Shown in pieces: positions 25,971 to 39,381 of a stretch of 64,000 nt of DNA. The stretch comes from Chionis minor (lineage: Eukaryota; Chordata; Aves; Charadriiformes; Chionididae), in the NCBI GenBank assembly GCA_013398295.1, contig VZSF01009945.1, forward strand, positions 434,001-498,000, written 5' to 3'. Positions within the stretch are counted from its first letter, which is position 1, and each line of letters begins with the position of its first letter. The notes under the pieces were generated by a model that saw only the letters and a list, made by a program, of their open reading frames with translations, was not told where the DNA came from and did no database searches. The translations under genes and the position numbers were made by a program.

Positions 25971-28900
25971 GCCACTGCTTGGCCTTCTATTAAAAGGTGA
26001 ATGAACATGATTTTAATTTAAGAATTAGTAGTTTACATTATTGTAACATAAAGAGAAAAAAACTAAGTTATTGCACTGTGGTCCTGGAACATGAATGAGA
26101 CACAAATGACATCCAAAAGCTATTCCTGTACATCTGTTTTCACATCTTTGTTCCCATACAGATACACATGTAAATGGTCCACAAATCTGGGTCAATACAG
26201 CATGCATAGCTGTATTCCATGCATAGGAATATCCAGTCTGATACACCATAAGAAGCTGATCATCATCCACTGTGATGGAATTCCGACTGCCTTAAAAACT
26301 CAAGAAGTTTGGCCACCAAAGATGTGTGGGTACAAAAAAAATGAATAATCTTAAAGTAACTCTAAAAATCCTGGCTGAAATCAGTCAGATTCCACGCAAG
26401 TGTCATGCATCTCATTTACCGTGGAAGTATACACCAGAAACATTCCAGAGCAGTAAGACAACTAACATACACCGTCCATGTTTTAAAGCTGCCAGACAGA
26501 GGTTCACTAGTTCTAAAAGAGATCAAGCCTTAAAGTTATACTTACAGTTATAAATTGTTGATGGCAGCTGACTAGATTAGAAGTGAGTGAAGTTAATTTC
26601 CAGAGAGGCTTATTTGGCACAGTTTCACAGGGACTTTTTAGCTATTGCTCTGGCTAGGGACAGCCTAAGAGCTGAAATCCAGCTCTTCTGAGTCATGAAG
26701 CAGCTTAAAAAAACCAACCAAACAAACCAACAACAAAGACAGGCAGATCATTGCACCATGCAATCCAAACTTAACTTTCCCACTGTATACCGATGTACCA
26801 CACGTTTTTGCGCTACTTTGTCAGCAATTTCCTACAGCATCGTTTCTCTGTATTTAGGGATAGAGAATGTACCTACTAGATCTACCCCAACTTGAGGGAG
26901 AATATTTAATCAGACGGAAGCAATTTCTCTTTAATATTTGCTTGCTTAAATTAAGGGAACAAAACCGTATTTTTTTTTAACTTCTGCATCTAGAAATGCC
27001 TTTCATTTTGCACATCCTGTACAGAATACCAAATGGAGGCATGACATACTAGAGAAGGCATTTATCCATCAAGTTACAGCTTTGATGTACTGCAGCATCA
27101 TCAACATTTTACTGTCTTGGCTAAGTGTTTAACAACTTACAAAGTGATTCAAACTTGATTTCAAGCTTGATTCTTCTATCCAGCACTAATGCAGCTCAGC
27201 AGACTATTTTAAAGTGCTGTATAACAGACTGGAAAACAGCTCTTTGCAGGATAAAATACCTGCTTTGTGCCTGGCTTTTTTTCTGTGGAGCCAGTACATG
27301 AGAAAACACATCATCCCACTGGATAAAGCAGAGAAGCTGGACTTCAGACAAGTTGTCTCTACAGAGTTCTCACCTACAGAATCTCTCCCATATGTGTCCT
27401 ACACTTCTGTAAGGAGATCACAAAAATTTTGACTTAGAATTTTTGCTTAGGTTTTAGGGTTGGGAGGAGGAGCACATATCCTAAGACTTTACACCAGACA
27501 GTAAAACAAGCTGTCAACCAGCCAAGGAGTGTGAATCTAGAACACCCCGTTAGCAGAGAAAATGAAAAAGCTATCCGATTCACGGCCCCATGGACTCCAA
27601 CAGATGCGTTGGTTGGAGATGGTGAGGGTAAGATGGAGTGCCCACAGCAGCAGGGAGTGTGGCACAGTGACTCAAGCAGGACCTCACAGTTTTAGGTCCC
27701 TCGGGCCCACCACACACTTCATTCAGCAATCTCAGCTGTGGAGCCTGCAGGCTCAGCATCTCCAGCAAAGTCCTGTTGATTTCTGCAGCCCTTGTCCCAG
27801 ATATCCTACTGAGTATCTTCCAACCAAAATCCAGGTGTAAAGAAAGCATGAGCACATTTACTGTCATTATTTTGCAGGTGAGTACACTGATGTACTTTGG
27901 TATCTCAAGCTGAACTATCAAAAACAGTCCTGAAATTCTCTATTCCTTAACTCTTACGGACAGAGATCACTGGTTGTGGACATATGCTTCCTAAAGATTA
28001 TGGTGAAACTCAGCACGTTCGTTTCTAGTCAAGACAACTACCAGGTTTGAGCTCCAGCCCTGGGGACTTAAATGAATGCTCAAAAGTCCCTGAAATAATA
28101 CAAGTTCACCGTTCTTAGTCTTTAACTGCTCACATTGAATTTGCAAGTCAGGATCAGGCAGAAGCAACCAAAAGGTCTTTGCAGAGGGAAACAATCCTCA
28201 AAGTTAAAGCAACAGCTTCACAAATCGTAAGAAAGCTAATAACGGTTAACATGCAGAAATACACAGTCTATGAAGCAGGATACTTCAAAATGAGGTATAT
28301 CTCATACTTCAAAAGAGTTATAGAGCATCTGTTTCAATTATGATACTTTAATGGTAGCTATCGTAATTACCTAGAGGAAAAAAACCAAACTCTTGTTCGA
28401 TTTCTGGCATTTAATTTGCTTGCTGGGGAATCCCTTTGCTTAATAGGTATTTATGCTATTTTCCTTGAAAGGAACATGTTGCCATGGAGCACTAATCATG
28501 GGCATTAGTAAGTGATTCTGCCCTTCTGCTTCCCTCTTTTTCTTCTGCCTTTCAAACTGCATGTCCTTCACTGGAGGGACTGCATCTTAGTACGTGTTAG
28601 CCTTAACCTTTTGCCAGGCACGCAAGATAAAATTACAGGGAGCTGTGATTATATTTGTTTTCATTTTAGTGAATGGTCTCATCCAAAACTGCTCTTAAAA
28701 GTCTTTCCCCATTTTTCATTGGCACTTTGCTTTGACAGAATGGAGTTTCCTTTCCTTAGAGTGAGAAGGTGGCAGATGGGAGAAGGAGGAAGATCCAAGC
28801 AGACAGAGAAGCACTGCACAAGACTCATGCTGAACTTGTCAACAGAACAAGATTTCTTTACTACAGTGCTTAAAAAAAAAATTCAAAGTGGCTGTTTCTT

Positions 28901-31900
28901 TATTCAACAAATCTACAAGGGCTATACAGGAACATTCAGGCTTTTTTATTTTAGGGTATCCAGAATTTACCTAGGAAGAATCTTGCCTTGCAGTTAACGC
29001 AATCAATAGCGTACTATCAAGACTGAAGGAATCTGAGCGACATCTGAGTGACAGCAAACCATCATACTACTCCTGCTGAAAATGGCAGGCAACAAGGCTA
29101 GGATGAAAGCAGAATACATTTGGATTCCTGCCTCCTTTCATTACTAGGTGGCAAAATGAGTCTCAGAGCCAAAAAAATAAAGCTTAAAAATAGGATGAGT
29201 GGTATTAGAACAGCAAGGATATTAAATCCTGATACCTTTAACGTTTTTTTCTCTTTTGGGCCTACAGAAAAAATTTACACGAGCATGACAGTTATAACTG
29301 GCCAGATGCACCCAAAAAAGCAGTACAGATTAACAACTCTGATTATGCCTCCACAGGGAGACTTGCAGCTGCCTTCTTCCTGCCTGGCATTCCTGTATAG
29401 CAGAGGAACAGGAGAACTTCACTAAGGGTATCTAAAAGTTGCCTCCAGTACAAATCCTTTCATTACCCACCACAAAGTTCTAGAGGAGCCTAAAGTCATG
29501 TTCAGCAATGACAAATCAGATGGTGATAGGGCTGTCCAACAACTCATGGTAGGGCACAGAGACTAGTGAGACTTTTCCCCTCCTCTATACAAAAGTAACA
29601 TAAATGAAATACTTGGTTTTCTTGCCTAAGCAAACATCTCCTTCTAGGAAAAGGCCAGAATTACCCATGCACTGGGTCTGCATCATAGAGAACCAGTGAG
29701 TGCTACAGATTTGTCATACATAACACATCATCCTGCATGTTCAATGTGAAGCACGCATTAACATTATGAATTCATACACAACTGTGATTTCTGAAATAGT
29801 CCCATTTGGAGGGATCGGTTACAGAACTCCCCTTGAAGTAAAGGTCACAGGTTTGATCTACTATATTACATCAGCAGGAAACAGTAACAAATTATTCCTA
29901 ATAAAACTAGGGAATTTCTTTTACCGGAGTCGCAAGTAAGCATTTATTAAACCATTACCACAAAAAATACACATGGTGGCAAATGTAACAGCTACCAAGA
30001 TTCTGTTATTACAGCAAAAATCAGTAGGCTACAATGCAAAAAACCAGTCCTTAACCATCAAGCATACATACATCTTTCACCATTGACACATCACACACCA
30101 TGTCCCATGTGTTCCTTCAGAAGTACAATGTGTTGCAGGGCTTAAAGAGATACACCTTTCATCTCATTCAATTTAAAAAGACCTTGAAATGTTCAGAAGT
30201 GCAAAAAAAACAGTACAAGAGAAAAAGTATGCAGGAGACAACAGTTCAGAGAAAAAAATAGTAAGTTTGTAAGCCAAAGAAAACATACCTTTCAAGCCAA
30301 GTGAGCTCTCTACTCAGAAATAAACTATTGTATGGATTTGTGTTGCTTATCATCCTGACCATTATCAACTCAGCAAGAGAGCAGCTGGTGTCACTGAAAA
30401 TCGAAAGCATAGGGAATACAACCTCCAGTTTACTATCTTTGACATTTACAGCAAAGCATCTGCTTACTTGTTCTATCTCTTGGCAACTCAGATTTGTCAC
30501 CAAGGTTATGATGGGTTAAATAATTTAAAAAAAAAAACAACCAAAACCAAAAAGCAAAATGCCTAAAGAAGGGGAAGGGGACATGATGAATGATGTCTCC
30601 TAATAGAAGAATTTCCCCATGTTTTATTAAGTTGTTGTTTGGAGCACTATCCACAAGGGAAATAAAAGAGAGCTCATCAGATTCAGAATCCTTTCTATTC
30701 AAAGCTCCTTCCTACAGAGAAAAATGGAAACTGAAGTCTTCTAGCTGTGTATGTCCTTCACTCATCAGAAAAGGATTGTATCTTGCATTGCAGAACGTCT
30801 CATTGGCAGTGGTACTCTGGGGGATACAGAACAGCCTGACTCTCTTTTACAAGGTAGGAGATTTGAGAACAGCTTATAGATTTTTAAGTCACTAGCGCTG
30901 CAGGTCACATAATATCAAAACTCTGATAATCTGCTACATTTTGCAAAGTTCCCCAGAGGAACCCACGTCTGGGAAGGCCAAAGGAAGCGCCATAGACAAC
31001 ATTGGCAGTCACTCACAGCTGGTTGTAAGCATCAGAAATTTCACTGTGGTAAAGCATCAAATGAGCTGATTGAAGGTATTTCAAAGAAGGGTGTACAATA
31101 GCTGTAACCTCACACTCACAGAAGAACCTAACAGTTTCACCTCTTCCGCCTATTGCCTTCCACCTTGCCCATCATAATCACTTTACCCTAATGCAGCAAT
31201 TTGTTCCAACACAAGGCTACAGAGGAGAGATATAGTAAGATGTTAAAACTGAAAAAAAGGGAGAGAGAAGAGAGCTAAGCCTATAACATGAATTCCTGGC
31301 ATCATATAAAGGCCTTCCTAGAAAACACTTAATTTAGCAAAACAGTGCTATAATATATACAAGCAACATTTAAGAGAGAATCAATACATCACATATTATC
31401 TTCTCAAGGTAATTATTCCATTAGATTTGTAGAGGGAAGCAGAATTTAGGCCAGAATACTTATTAAGCTAGGGAAAGTGTCACTGTCTCATCTGAAAAAA
31501 AAACCCCAAACCAACAAACAGATCTATCAAGGACGACTCAGCATACTGCTTTTAAAATCACTACGGTTTGGAAGTTGCAGTTGGTGTTGGTTGGGTTTCT
31601 TTGTTTTTAAGAACACTGACAGGTGTGCTACCAAAAAGTTTAGAGCTATCACAATCAAATACATAGGTAATACAGGCATTTCACTCCTCAGACTGATGGG
31701 CACCAAGACCTTTATATGCAGCAGAAGTCTCTCACCTCATTCAGCTTCCTGCTAACTACAGTTATGTCTGAAACCATGCCACAAACAACTACAACGTGCT
31801 TGACCTGAGTGCAGTTTGATTTACTTGATCAGCACAAATGTATCAACCCTTCTCACTGCTCCACAAGAAATGTTAAATGTGCTGTGTTAAATGTCTCTTA

Positions 31901-32193
31901 AAGCCCTGTTCAGTATAGCTTTTCGTCCTTCTCACTTTCTCACTGTTCAAATAAGCCCAACAATCTAAAAATAAAATGAGGCGAAGACATTTCTCAGAAA
32001 TAATAGAAGTCCCTCAGAGACTCTGCATAAAGCACAATAGTGAAACAAGTCTCAAAAGCATTTTTTATTTTAATTACTTTGTTACCTCCCTTCCATAAAG
32101 ATGTGTTTGAGTGAAACAAGTTCAAAAAGCAAAGACAAGTAATGGGTAATTTTTTACAAATATGCCAACTTTTCATCTCTGGTTTGACTGGAA

Positions 32194-33039
32194 GGACAGG
32201 TGACATTATAGTGGGGCTCTGCTACAGGCCACCCGATCAGGAAGACTGAGCGGCTGAGGCCCTCTATAGACAGATAGGAGCAGTCTCACATTCACAAGCC
32301 CTGGTGCTCATGGAGGACTTCAACCACCCTCACAGCTGTTGGAGGGACAACACAGCAGGCCATAAGCAATCCAGGAGGTTCCTGGAATGTACTGATAACA
32401 ACTCGCTTCTCCAAGTGATACAGAAGCCAACGAGGAGAGGTGCTATGCTGGACCTTGTTCTCACCAACAAGGAGGGGCTGGTGGGCGATGTGAAGCTCAA
32501 GGGCAGCCTTGGCTGCAGTGGCCATGAGATGGCGGAGTACAAGAGCACTGCATCCAGGTCTGGAGTCCTCAGTACAAGACATGGACTTGTTGGAGGAGGG
32601 CCACGAAGATGATCGGAAGGATGCAGCACCTCTCCTGTAAGAGCTGGGATTGTTCAGAGTGGAGAAGCTCTGGGGAGACCTTATAGCAGACTTCCAATAC
32701 TTAGAGGGGGCCTACAGGAAGAGTGGGGAGGGACGTTTTATCAGAGAGTGTAGTGATAGGATGAGGGCCAACAGTTTCTAACTGAAAGAGGGGAGATTTA
32801 GATTAGCTATTAGGAACGGTGTGAGAGGAGGGGTTACACCCACTATGAGGGTGGTGAGATACTGGAACAGGCTGCCCAGAGAAGCTGCGGAAGCCCCATC
32901 CCTGAAAGAGTTGAAGGCCAGCTTGGATGGGGCTTTGAGCAACCTGGTCTAGTGGAAGGTATCCCTGCCCATGGCAGGGGGGTTGGAACTAGGTGATCTT
33001 TCAGGTCTCTTCCAACCTAAACCATTCTATGATTCTATG
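32194..33039 (+). mobile_element. CR1 LINE with internal deletion (endonuclease fused to 3' end)
   Basis: The left part is the ORF2 endonuclease region: GGGGCTCTGCTACAGGCCAC is the usual V/S-x-x-Y-R-P-P block, followed by a frame at 32304 reading L-M-E-D-F-N-H-P-H, the conserved endonuclease D-F-N motif. At about 32550-32590 the sequence jumps to the 3' part (GGAGTCCTCAGTACAAGACA, then GAGGGCCACGAAGATGATCG), so the whole reverse transcriptase core is missing. The element ends canonically in ATTCTATGATTCTATG. Frames are broken by several indels. It cannot encode a functional protein. Confidence 0.95.
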
Positions 33040-35075
33040 TGTTTTTTTGCCCTAACATTTTTTTTTAATATTCAACTCTTTAAAGCCAATGGCATTTAAT
33101 AAAAATGCTTTATTTTTACCCTGAAAGCTTGCTCCAGGTTTGCAAGCTTGAATGTCTTCATTTTTGTTACTAGTAAGCAAAACAATCTTTGTTTGCTGGC
33201 TAATACCTCTGGATTTTCTCCACCACAATTTCCACTACCTTCAAGTTCAAATGCCTAATTCCAAAAGTGGGGAAGGAGGATCTGTCCTTATAGAAAAAGC
33301 TGGGGGAACAATTCCCCATCCACCTTGGTTTACATAAGCTTCAAGAAGCCTGCTTTCATACACACATTTAGTTTTGTGCAACTACAGTCATGCAAGGGAT
33401 GTGTACTGTCCCAGAAGTGTCCCTGTTTCATCACCAACCTTGCAATTTTTCAGATGTATCCTTAGAGCATCTCTTAGACCTATGTCATTGTCAGCATCTC
33501 TGCCTTCAGCTTTAGTTTTTAAAAGATTTTTCTGACCTTCATAATAATAATAGAGCAGTTGGAGAATGTGACAAAAATACATTGTAAAATCCAAAAACTG
33601 GGCAGCAAAGATGATGACTTTGAAATGTGCATTTGTGAAAAACCCCAACTTGTGGTCAAGTCAATCTCAAAAGATCAAAAAATCTCTACTTCAGGTTTTT
33701 ATTAAGCACAAAGCTACCTAGAGTATTTAAGATGGTGTTAGTAAAACACACACAAAATATCAGAAGAAAAAAAGATTCAGAGATTATTCACTTATAGCAT
33801 GTAACTAACTAAGCTGAGTCACATATTTATTTGTGCACTTACAGAAAATCTTCTTAATGCTCCACAAAGGAGCTAGATGGTGAGTACACACAAACAGGCG
33901 GGTGTCAACCAAAGGCTGTACAGCAAGATATTCACTCCTGGAAAGCCACAAATCCCACAGCACACTAAGGGCACTCCGCACACCAGCTTTCTACTATAAA
34001 CCACTTTTCCCTCCTGTCAACCCTCAAGTTGCAAAATTTCTACTCAATGATACACTTTTAAGTGTCAAGGTTGTTACATGTACAGAACCCAGAATTACCA
34101 GCAAAGCTTATTTAGGCGTTGCTCAGTAGGACAATACTGAAGCCTTCATTTGTTGCACTTCCAAGTGCTTTCAGCCACTTTGCTGGTCTTGTGCTTTTAT
34201 TTTGGTGAGCATCTCTCCTACATGCTCTAGATGACTCCCTGAAGCCAGACATTTGTCCTTCTTTTTATTTCATTTTGTAGCTAACAAAAGCTTAATCTTT
34301 CTTTGGTAAGCAAGGGTGACTACTTTCGTTACTCCTGTTTGCTCCCTTGAAAATTAAGATAAATATGCCTTAGATATACTGGATATATTTTTCTTCTCCT
34401 TTAAAGTAATTGCTCCACTTAAAGCCTGAGAGCAAGCAAATATGATAAAATCTAATTTGTTTTCTAAATACTTAGTATCCATCCAGTGAACCCTCTGACA
34501 AAGGATTGCACGCATCTGTACTGCAGCTCCTACTCTTAAGAGTTTTCCCATCCTCCATCATTTTCTAAAATCAGGTGTAATGACTTTTCCTTTTCACCAA
34601 TACCTGCACGTAAGAGCTCTCTACTCATTCTGCTTCAAGTGAAATCCTTGCTTGGTAGCATTTGCTGGTTGTTTGCTAGCTTCCCATGACGATTATCTCC
34701 TCTAACTGCTACTCATAGTTCCAGCTTGATGGTTTTAGCTGTCACCAGAGGTTAATATTGCATGCTTGCCTCTTACCCATCTTTTGCAACATTCTTGACG
34801 CAGTAGAATTATCCCTGTAGATGTGATATGGTGCCTCACAGGAAGCATAATGACATTTAGAGTACAAGGGCTCAACTCTAGACAAACTATAAGCTGAAAC
34901 CACCATGATACGTTAAGTTCAATTAAAAATTTTACAAGAACTGTGAGCTTTTTACAGAGAAAAATAACAGCTTTTATCTTCAGAGCCTAAGCAGCCCTCT
35001 CAGGAAATCACACTGCAAACACTACGACAAGCACTGCATTATTACCTGTTTATATGTCAAATGATATAAATTAAG

Positions 35076-35108
35076 ACACACACACACACACACACACACA
35101 CCCCCCCC
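35076..35108. repeat. (AC)13 microsatellite followed by C run
   Basis: AC dinucleotides run from 35076 to about 35101 and continue as C through 35108. Confidence 0.9.
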
Positions 35109-38100
35109 AAGATTAATTATATCTTAAAATTGCCTCTCTGAGAGGAAGGAAGGTGATTGCAAGTATTATTAGTTGTAATGCAGCATTAAAAAAAAAAAAT
35201 CAGGTCCCATTATGCTAGGCAGTGCTAAAATATACTAAGAGGCAGGTTTTATTCCAAAGATTTCACAATATAAATTGACAAGCCACACAGAGAACAGAGA
35301 AAGATGTACAAAGCATTCTGCAGAGTCAAATCACCCAAAACATGCATCAATACAGGGACAAAGCCTGGAAGAGAGGGTAGCTGTAAAATCTAGACTTTAT
35401 TTCGGCCACAGAAGATGCAGTACAGCCAGATCTTATCCTACACTCTGGAATTTCTAGGGGGTCAATGCGATCCCCTTTTTTCTTGTGGATCTAATTAGCT
35501 TTTCACAGCAAAATGTCCTCCCTTTCCTATAACCAGCGGCCACTGACTTTAGACAATTTGGTTGACACAAAACTTTTTTTACCCCCATCAGGAGGCTTTT
35601 CCAAATGCTCAAATTAGCATTTCCTCATTTCTCTCCTCATCACCTTATGCCCACCATTTCATAAAACAGTTAGCAGCTTGGCTTTCCATTAGCCCTTGGA
35701 AAAGAAGCTCAGAGAGATGAGGGGGATCAGATTTTGTGAGAGTAACTTACTGAAAATAATAAAAAAAATCAGACATTTGAAATTCATTTTCAGCTTCTAT
35801 CTTACCAGAGGAACAATTAGTTTGCCTGGAGCATGAAATAGTCTACAGAAAAGAAATGCTCAAAAGACATTTGAGCAGCACTGTGAGGGCTCACCGTTAC
35901 CTAAACATGACAGGAAAACTGTGATGTCAGATCTGTATCTAGCTATGCAGAAAGCACTCAGACAGGTGCTCAGTTAATGATATGAGCAAGGCTGCTTTTT
36001 TCCAATGAATATAACCACAGTAGTTTCTATTTCAAAGAGCTATTTTAACAGTTATACCCACATTAAGAGCTAAATGACATACAAAACGGGTCTGCCAAAG
36101 AACAAATTTAGAAGGCCGACACACAACCCCCATGAAAACGGCAACAGTGATGGTTACTCGAAGTCCTGCCAGGTGCCCTTTAGTAAGCAGAGAATGTGAT
36201 TAGTGCTGCAATGCAAAGAGACAGCATGCTGCAACATGACTCCATGCTGGTCTGCCAGGAAACCTTTACAATAGAGACCCTGGCTGCACTGGGGTTTTTC
36301 ATGCATAATAAATAAAGCAATAGACTAGCAGACTGAGGTTCCTTCCTGAACACCAGTGCCCTCCACTGCGTACGCTGAAGATTCCTCCAAATACTACAGC
36401 GATATGAAAAGCAAGAGAGAGAATTTATGATTTTCTCTTCCTGACAGACTGCTGAGTCCCCCAGGACCTAATGTCAGACACTTGACTACATCTGCCGCTT
36501 CGTAGGGCTGCTGTGAACATCTAAATAATACTGTCAGCACAACGCAGAGATCCGTCCATCAGACTGCGCGATCTCCTCTCCTCATTGGTGCTCATTCTGC
36601 CATGGAAATATGCCTTTCATAATCTGTTACTATACTTCCTTGACTGATGCTTTATACAATAATTTAGTTGGAACCATGGACCTTCACTAGAAGAATGTGA
36701 CCTCGTTAATTAAGAGGTAGTGGCTCCCACATTAGAACCCTTCAGTTTCCTTATTACAAAATGTGGAACCAAAGTGTTTGGAATGCCATTAACAGCATCA
36801 CCATTTTAGGATACATATTGCTAGCTTCTAAGTTTGGTATGACTTTGCTCGCATTTGTTTTCCGGCTCATAATTGCTATGTTCTTCCAGCCTAAGAACGT
36901 AAACAGCAAATTTTAACAGATCATGGAATAATAATTCTTTTACAGCCTCTCTAGCACTACTGCGTACTTTAGGTCACAGCATTTGAAGCACGATCTGCTG
37001 TTTGAGGGAAAGGATGTTTTATCCTAATTTCCTCTACAAGGACTATTCTTCCCTTAAATTTATTACTACTGTTTACTCTCCAGCTGGATGAATTGCAGCT
37101 TCAGAGGGACATAAATGCCCATGTCGTGACATTTACAGCAGTGACCGCACACAAGCCACACAGAAGATAGAATCTTGAAACAGATCAAGGCTACGGGAGA
37201 CAAATCTGTCCCTTTTCTGGAGAGGCCTATTATTTAGCGGAAAGTTGAGAAGTGGTTTTAAAAACATTGTATGAAAATGCTGTTGTATTGAACACACTGA
37301 AATGGGGCTCAATGCGATCAGACAGAGACTTGTCTCCTTGTATGTCACTTGTGCTTCCACGTGCAAAACATGCTTACGGTTGGAGGGCCAGTTTGGTTAT
37401 TTTGGGTTGGGGTTTATTTGTTGTAACGTTAATTACACAGTGACCTCTCCACTACCATTACTCACAGGGAAAAAGCAGTGCTAAGTAGCTAACCTAAAAA
37501 GAAAAAAGTCCAGAGGGGACAACGACAAGTATCAAGGGAGTAACTGTACAACAATAGTAATGACAAAGCCCAATTTCTTCTTGTGAACACTGCTGCACCA
37601 CCGCGAGCGGCACTGACAGCGCCCCTCTGGGTGGGTCACTACACAGCCGTATCAAGGCCAGGATTTGTGGACTATCTCACTGAGGAGGTTTTAAATCATC
37701 CACGCAAGAAAACTATCAAAGCCCTGAGCAGAAGTCAGAATTCACCACGCCGACTAAGAAAATGCAAGGAAAAGCCATTTGCACTATTTGAAGTAGCCAC
37801 ACGTCCAAACACTTTTCCCCTTCAAAACATCATACCAGAAAATGTTTACTTGAAAGGTCCATGTCTTTCTCTTCCAAACGTACAAAAATATTTAAAGCAT
37901 CCGAGTTATCCATTACATTAGCAGAAAAATCACAAATTAGATTTGATATCAGCCACTCCACTACCATAGGCATGCACAGACCAGGTAAGAAACAACTGCT
38001 TATAAACGTACAGTCAAGGGGACTCAAATTCCCCTTTGAAGGCTGCTTTAAAGATAAAGTTCAATTGAAGGTAATAGGCTTTTAAAACTGTTTTTTAAAC

Positions 38101-38260
38101 AAGTAATCCTCCCTACACATCCTCCACTATATTTCTTTTAGAAGATTTTTATTGGTTTATACAGGTCGAGAAAATTACTAAAAGTAAGAACAAAAAGGGT
38201 TATTATGCTTTACCAACATTTTGGGGAGCCAGACTGTAGAACTGTCATCCTTGTAATGAC

Positions 38261-38278
38261 TTTTTTTTTTAAAAAAAA
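38261..38278. repeat. T10-A8 inverted homopolymer
   Basis: Ten T followed at once by eight A, a perfect A/T palindrome of 16 bases within the tract. Confidence 0.8.
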
Positions 38279-38682
38279 CTATTTCAAAGAGACTTGAATA
38301 AAATTTCTGGTTTAATTTTTATTAAAATAAGACATTGGCATTTGGAAGCTCCTCAAGGCATTCATTCTGTCCTGTGCTCTGTGGTTGCAGCAGAATCAAG
38401 ACATGCACACATTTTATAGCAATTCTACTTCTGCACAGTTAATATTGCTTGGTTATTTAAGTTGTAGTATTGCATGAGCTGCATGTGGCATGCTAAGTGT
38501 TCTCTTAAAGGATAACTATTCTCTTTTTCAAATAAAAGAAGGATCGAATTCTTAGTGGGGAGTAGGTAGGAACCTGGTAAAAGCCTTCTCCATAAAAATC
38601 ATTTTTAATCACATGCTTTTTATGGTAAGAATCAAACCTCATTACTTTTTCAGTATTGAAAACTATAGATTCCCAAACCCAA

Positions 38683-39381
38683 TGTCCTAGTTTGAGGTAA
38701 AATAAAACCAGATGTCGGTTTGGTAATTTTACTTTTTAGCTAGGCCTCTTCTAACTACTGAAATTAACAGCGTGTTGTGCAGAAACTGTTCGCTCTCAGA
38801 GCAGTAAGACCCATGTTTATGGCTGATGCCAAGGCATGGGATGCAGAGAGGCTCTCACATATTTATTGCTGTAACACCCAAGGGCAGCCAACTTTGGTAT
38901 TTGCCCTGTTGGAGGGTTGGAAGCGGAAAAGCGTAGAGGGGTCCCACCTGTGGGGGAGAGTGGACAGGACAGGTGACCCAAAACTGACCAACAGGGTATT
39001 CCATCCCATCTGCATCGTGCTCAGTGTAAAAACTGAGGGATCAAAGGGTCAGCTCTCTTTCTTCAATGGCTGGTGTCCAGGGAGGACTCTGTCTGCCTTT
39101 GATCCCAATCCTGAATCCAGTTCCTGTCTGTCACTGAGTCCAGTCTGGGACTTCCCCAGTGCCTGCTGGTGATGTGATCGTCATCCTGGGAGTCTGATAT
39201 GGCTTTGTATATATTTCCCTATTTTCTTTTTATTCGATTATTAATATTTTCATTAAAGTAATTTAGTTTCTCCTAGACTCTTAAGTCTCTCTCTCTGTCT
39301 CTCCCTCCTCTCATTGAAGACAGAGGTTGGGGAGAGCATCTGTCGTTCACCTCCGTGGCCAATCTGGCCCAAACCACAACA
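38683..39381 (+). mobile_element. Solo LTR of an endogenous retrovirus (about 0.7 kb)
   Basis: The element starts TGTCCTAGTTTGAGGTAAAA and ends CCCAAACCACAACA, giving TG...CA termini. Near the right side are a TATA-like GCTTTGTATATATTT (39205-39219), a polyadenylation-type CATTAAAG about 50 bases later, and a TCTCTCTCTCTGTCTCTCCC tract, arranged as in avian ERVL-type LTRs. No primer-binding site or internal region follows, so it is solo. The 131-codon frame at 38777-39172 lies entirely inside it and is not a gene. I could not see a matching target-site duplication (left flank ACCCAA, right flank CCTGGA), so one boundary may be off or the flank has diverged. The family name is not assigned. 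Confidence 0.8.

Larger units (their letters stand above)
16079..32193. other. Long non-coding stretch, no exon recognised
   Basis: About 16 kb of AT-rich sequence with scattered simple repeats (listed separately). The longest frame is 28512-28997 plus (161 codons); its translation has no recognisable domain and no flanking splice structure. Overlapping frames at 21686-22254 and 27562-27921 are equally unassignable. No CR1 3' tail or LTR terminus is visible. It is consistent with a large intron. Confidence 0.5.
33040..38682. other. Non-coding stretch, no exon recognised
   Basis: AT-rich sequence with an (AC)n tract near 35.08 kb. The longest frame (37583-37921 plus, 112 codons) has no recognisable motif. 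A donor-like CCAGGTAAGAAA near 37981 on the plus strand has no exon-like sequence before it. Confidence 0.5.

Noticed and set aside
28512..28997. 161-codon plus-strand frame
   Set aside because: No motif, no flanking splice sites that preserve a frame; a chance frame.
31017..31043. 27-bp segment on the minus strand with CCACAG acceptor and GTGAGTG donor
   Set aside because: Poor polypyrimidine tract and no match to SERGEF residues; one of many chance splice-site pairs.
38777..39172. 131-codon plus-strand frame
   Set aside because: Lies wholly inside the solo LTR and has no protein similarity I recognise.
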